From contig JAEZVS010000011.1 in NCBI GenBank assembly GCA_023443145.1, positions 1 through 6,758 of the forward strand: a stretch of DNA of 6,758 bases, in the 5' to 3' direction. The position numbers were made by a program, and so were the translations under genes. Shown here piece by piece: positions 6,382-6,758 of the stretch (position 1 is its first letter; each line of letters opens with the position of its first letter). Below the pieces are notes generated by a model that was not told the DNA's origin, did no database searches, and saw only the letters and a list, made by a program, of their open reading frames with translations. This DNA is from Bacillota bacterium (GTDB taxonomy: Bacteria > Bacillota > Peptococcia > Peptococcales > Peptococcaceae).

Positions 6382-6758
6382 TTATTCAAATTTATACGGC
6401 GCTTGAATCAAACCATTTTCAGTGATAATCCCCGTGATCAAATCATGTGGGGTTATATCAAAAGACGGATTCCAAATATCTACCGTCTTCGGCACCACAT
6501 AACTCTTAAACCACTGGCTGCGCACTTCTTCCGCAGATCGACTTTCTATAGGAATATCTGCACCATTTTTTATTTGAGGATCTATGGATGTCGTTGGGGC
6601 ACACACATAGAACGGAATATTATGCGCTTTAGCCAAGACTGCCAATGAATAGGTCCCTATCTTATTTGCAATATCGCCATTTTGAGCAACAAAATCCGCC
6701 CCCACGAAGATGGCAGAAATTTTACGGTCGCGCATGATGGCACCAGCCATGTTATCAC
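6382..6758 (-). CDS. mtnA: S-methyl-5-thioribose-1-phosphate isomerase, C-terminal part (5' end beyond window)
   Basis: The last 124 residues of an MtnA/eIF2B-type aldose-1-phosphate isomerase are visible, and the frame continues past the right edge. It converts 5-methylthioribose-1-phosphate to 5-methylthioribulose-1-phosphate, and some members also act on 5-deoxyribose-1-phosphate. The visible part starts DNMAGAIM and contains FVGADFVAQNGDIANKIGTY, whose VGAD holds the catalytic Asp (Asp240 in Bacillus subtilis). It continues with GADIPIESRSAEEVR and the family tail WNPSFDITPHDLITGIITENG. In most relatives I know, VGAD is followed by Arg-Ile; here it is Phe-Val. The protein ends only about nine residues after the GIITENG motif, a short but usual tail. 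The gene is followed three bases later by a class II aldolase gene, so the two very probably form one salvage pathway for methylthioadenosine or 5'-deoxyadenosine. Confidence 0.93.
   Translation of the reverse strand, partial: DNMAGAIMRDRKISAIFVGADFVAQNGDIANKIGTYSLAVLAKAHNIPFYVCAPTTSIDPQIKNGADIPIESRSAEEVRSQWFKSYVVPKTVDIWNPSFDITPHDLITGIITENGLIQAPYKFE

Overview
The window is almost entirely coding, and every supported gene lies on the minus strand, so the genes run from right (about 6758) to left (1). Codon use and base composition look uniform. I see no mobile element, RNA gene, CRISPR array or terminator. Moderate to low GC, strong purine-rich ribosome sites, a fused cobA-hemD gene and a two-subunit type of prenyl synthase suggest an anaerobic Firmicute. 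A Negativicutes-like organism (Veillonella, Megasphaera or Dialister relatives) is my best guess, but this is inference from gene content, not a database match.

Right block (5791-6758): the C-terminal part of mtnA (aldose-1-phosphate isomerase of the methionine salvage type) is followed after 3 bases by a small class II aldolase. The pair fits salvage of 5'-methylthioadenosine or 5'-deoxyadenosine through a ribulose-1-phosphate intermediate that the aldolase would cleave. The aldolase has Asn where the family has its first zinc-binding His.

Junction (5746-5790): the only real intergenic space, 45 bases. It carries a plausible extended -10 promoter and an imperfect inverted repeat.

Left block (1-5745): six genes that all overlap their neighbour by 1 to 11 bases. 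In transcription order they are a 230-aa protein resembling heptaprenyl diphosphate synthase component I, a long-chain polyprenyl diphosphate synthase, a precorrin-2 dehydrogenase/sirohydrochlorin ferrochelatase, hemA (glutamyl-tRNA reductase), hemC (hydroxymethylbilane synthase) and a cobA-hemD fusion that runs off the left edge. HemA starts tetrapyrrole synthesis from glutamyl-tRNA. HemC builds the linear tetrapyrrole, HemD closes it to uroporphyrinogen III, CobA methylates that to precorrin-2, and the dehydrogenase leads on to siroheme or cobalamin. hemB and hemL, needed to complete the path, are not in the window and may lie to the left. The two leading genes probably make the isoprenoid chain of a quinone or carrier lipid, so the operon joins prenyl-chain and tetrapyrrole supply.

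Nothing here is clearly a new system. The most interesting points are the divergent prenyl synthase partner, the altered zinc site of the aldolase, and the joint prenyl/tetrapyrrole operon.
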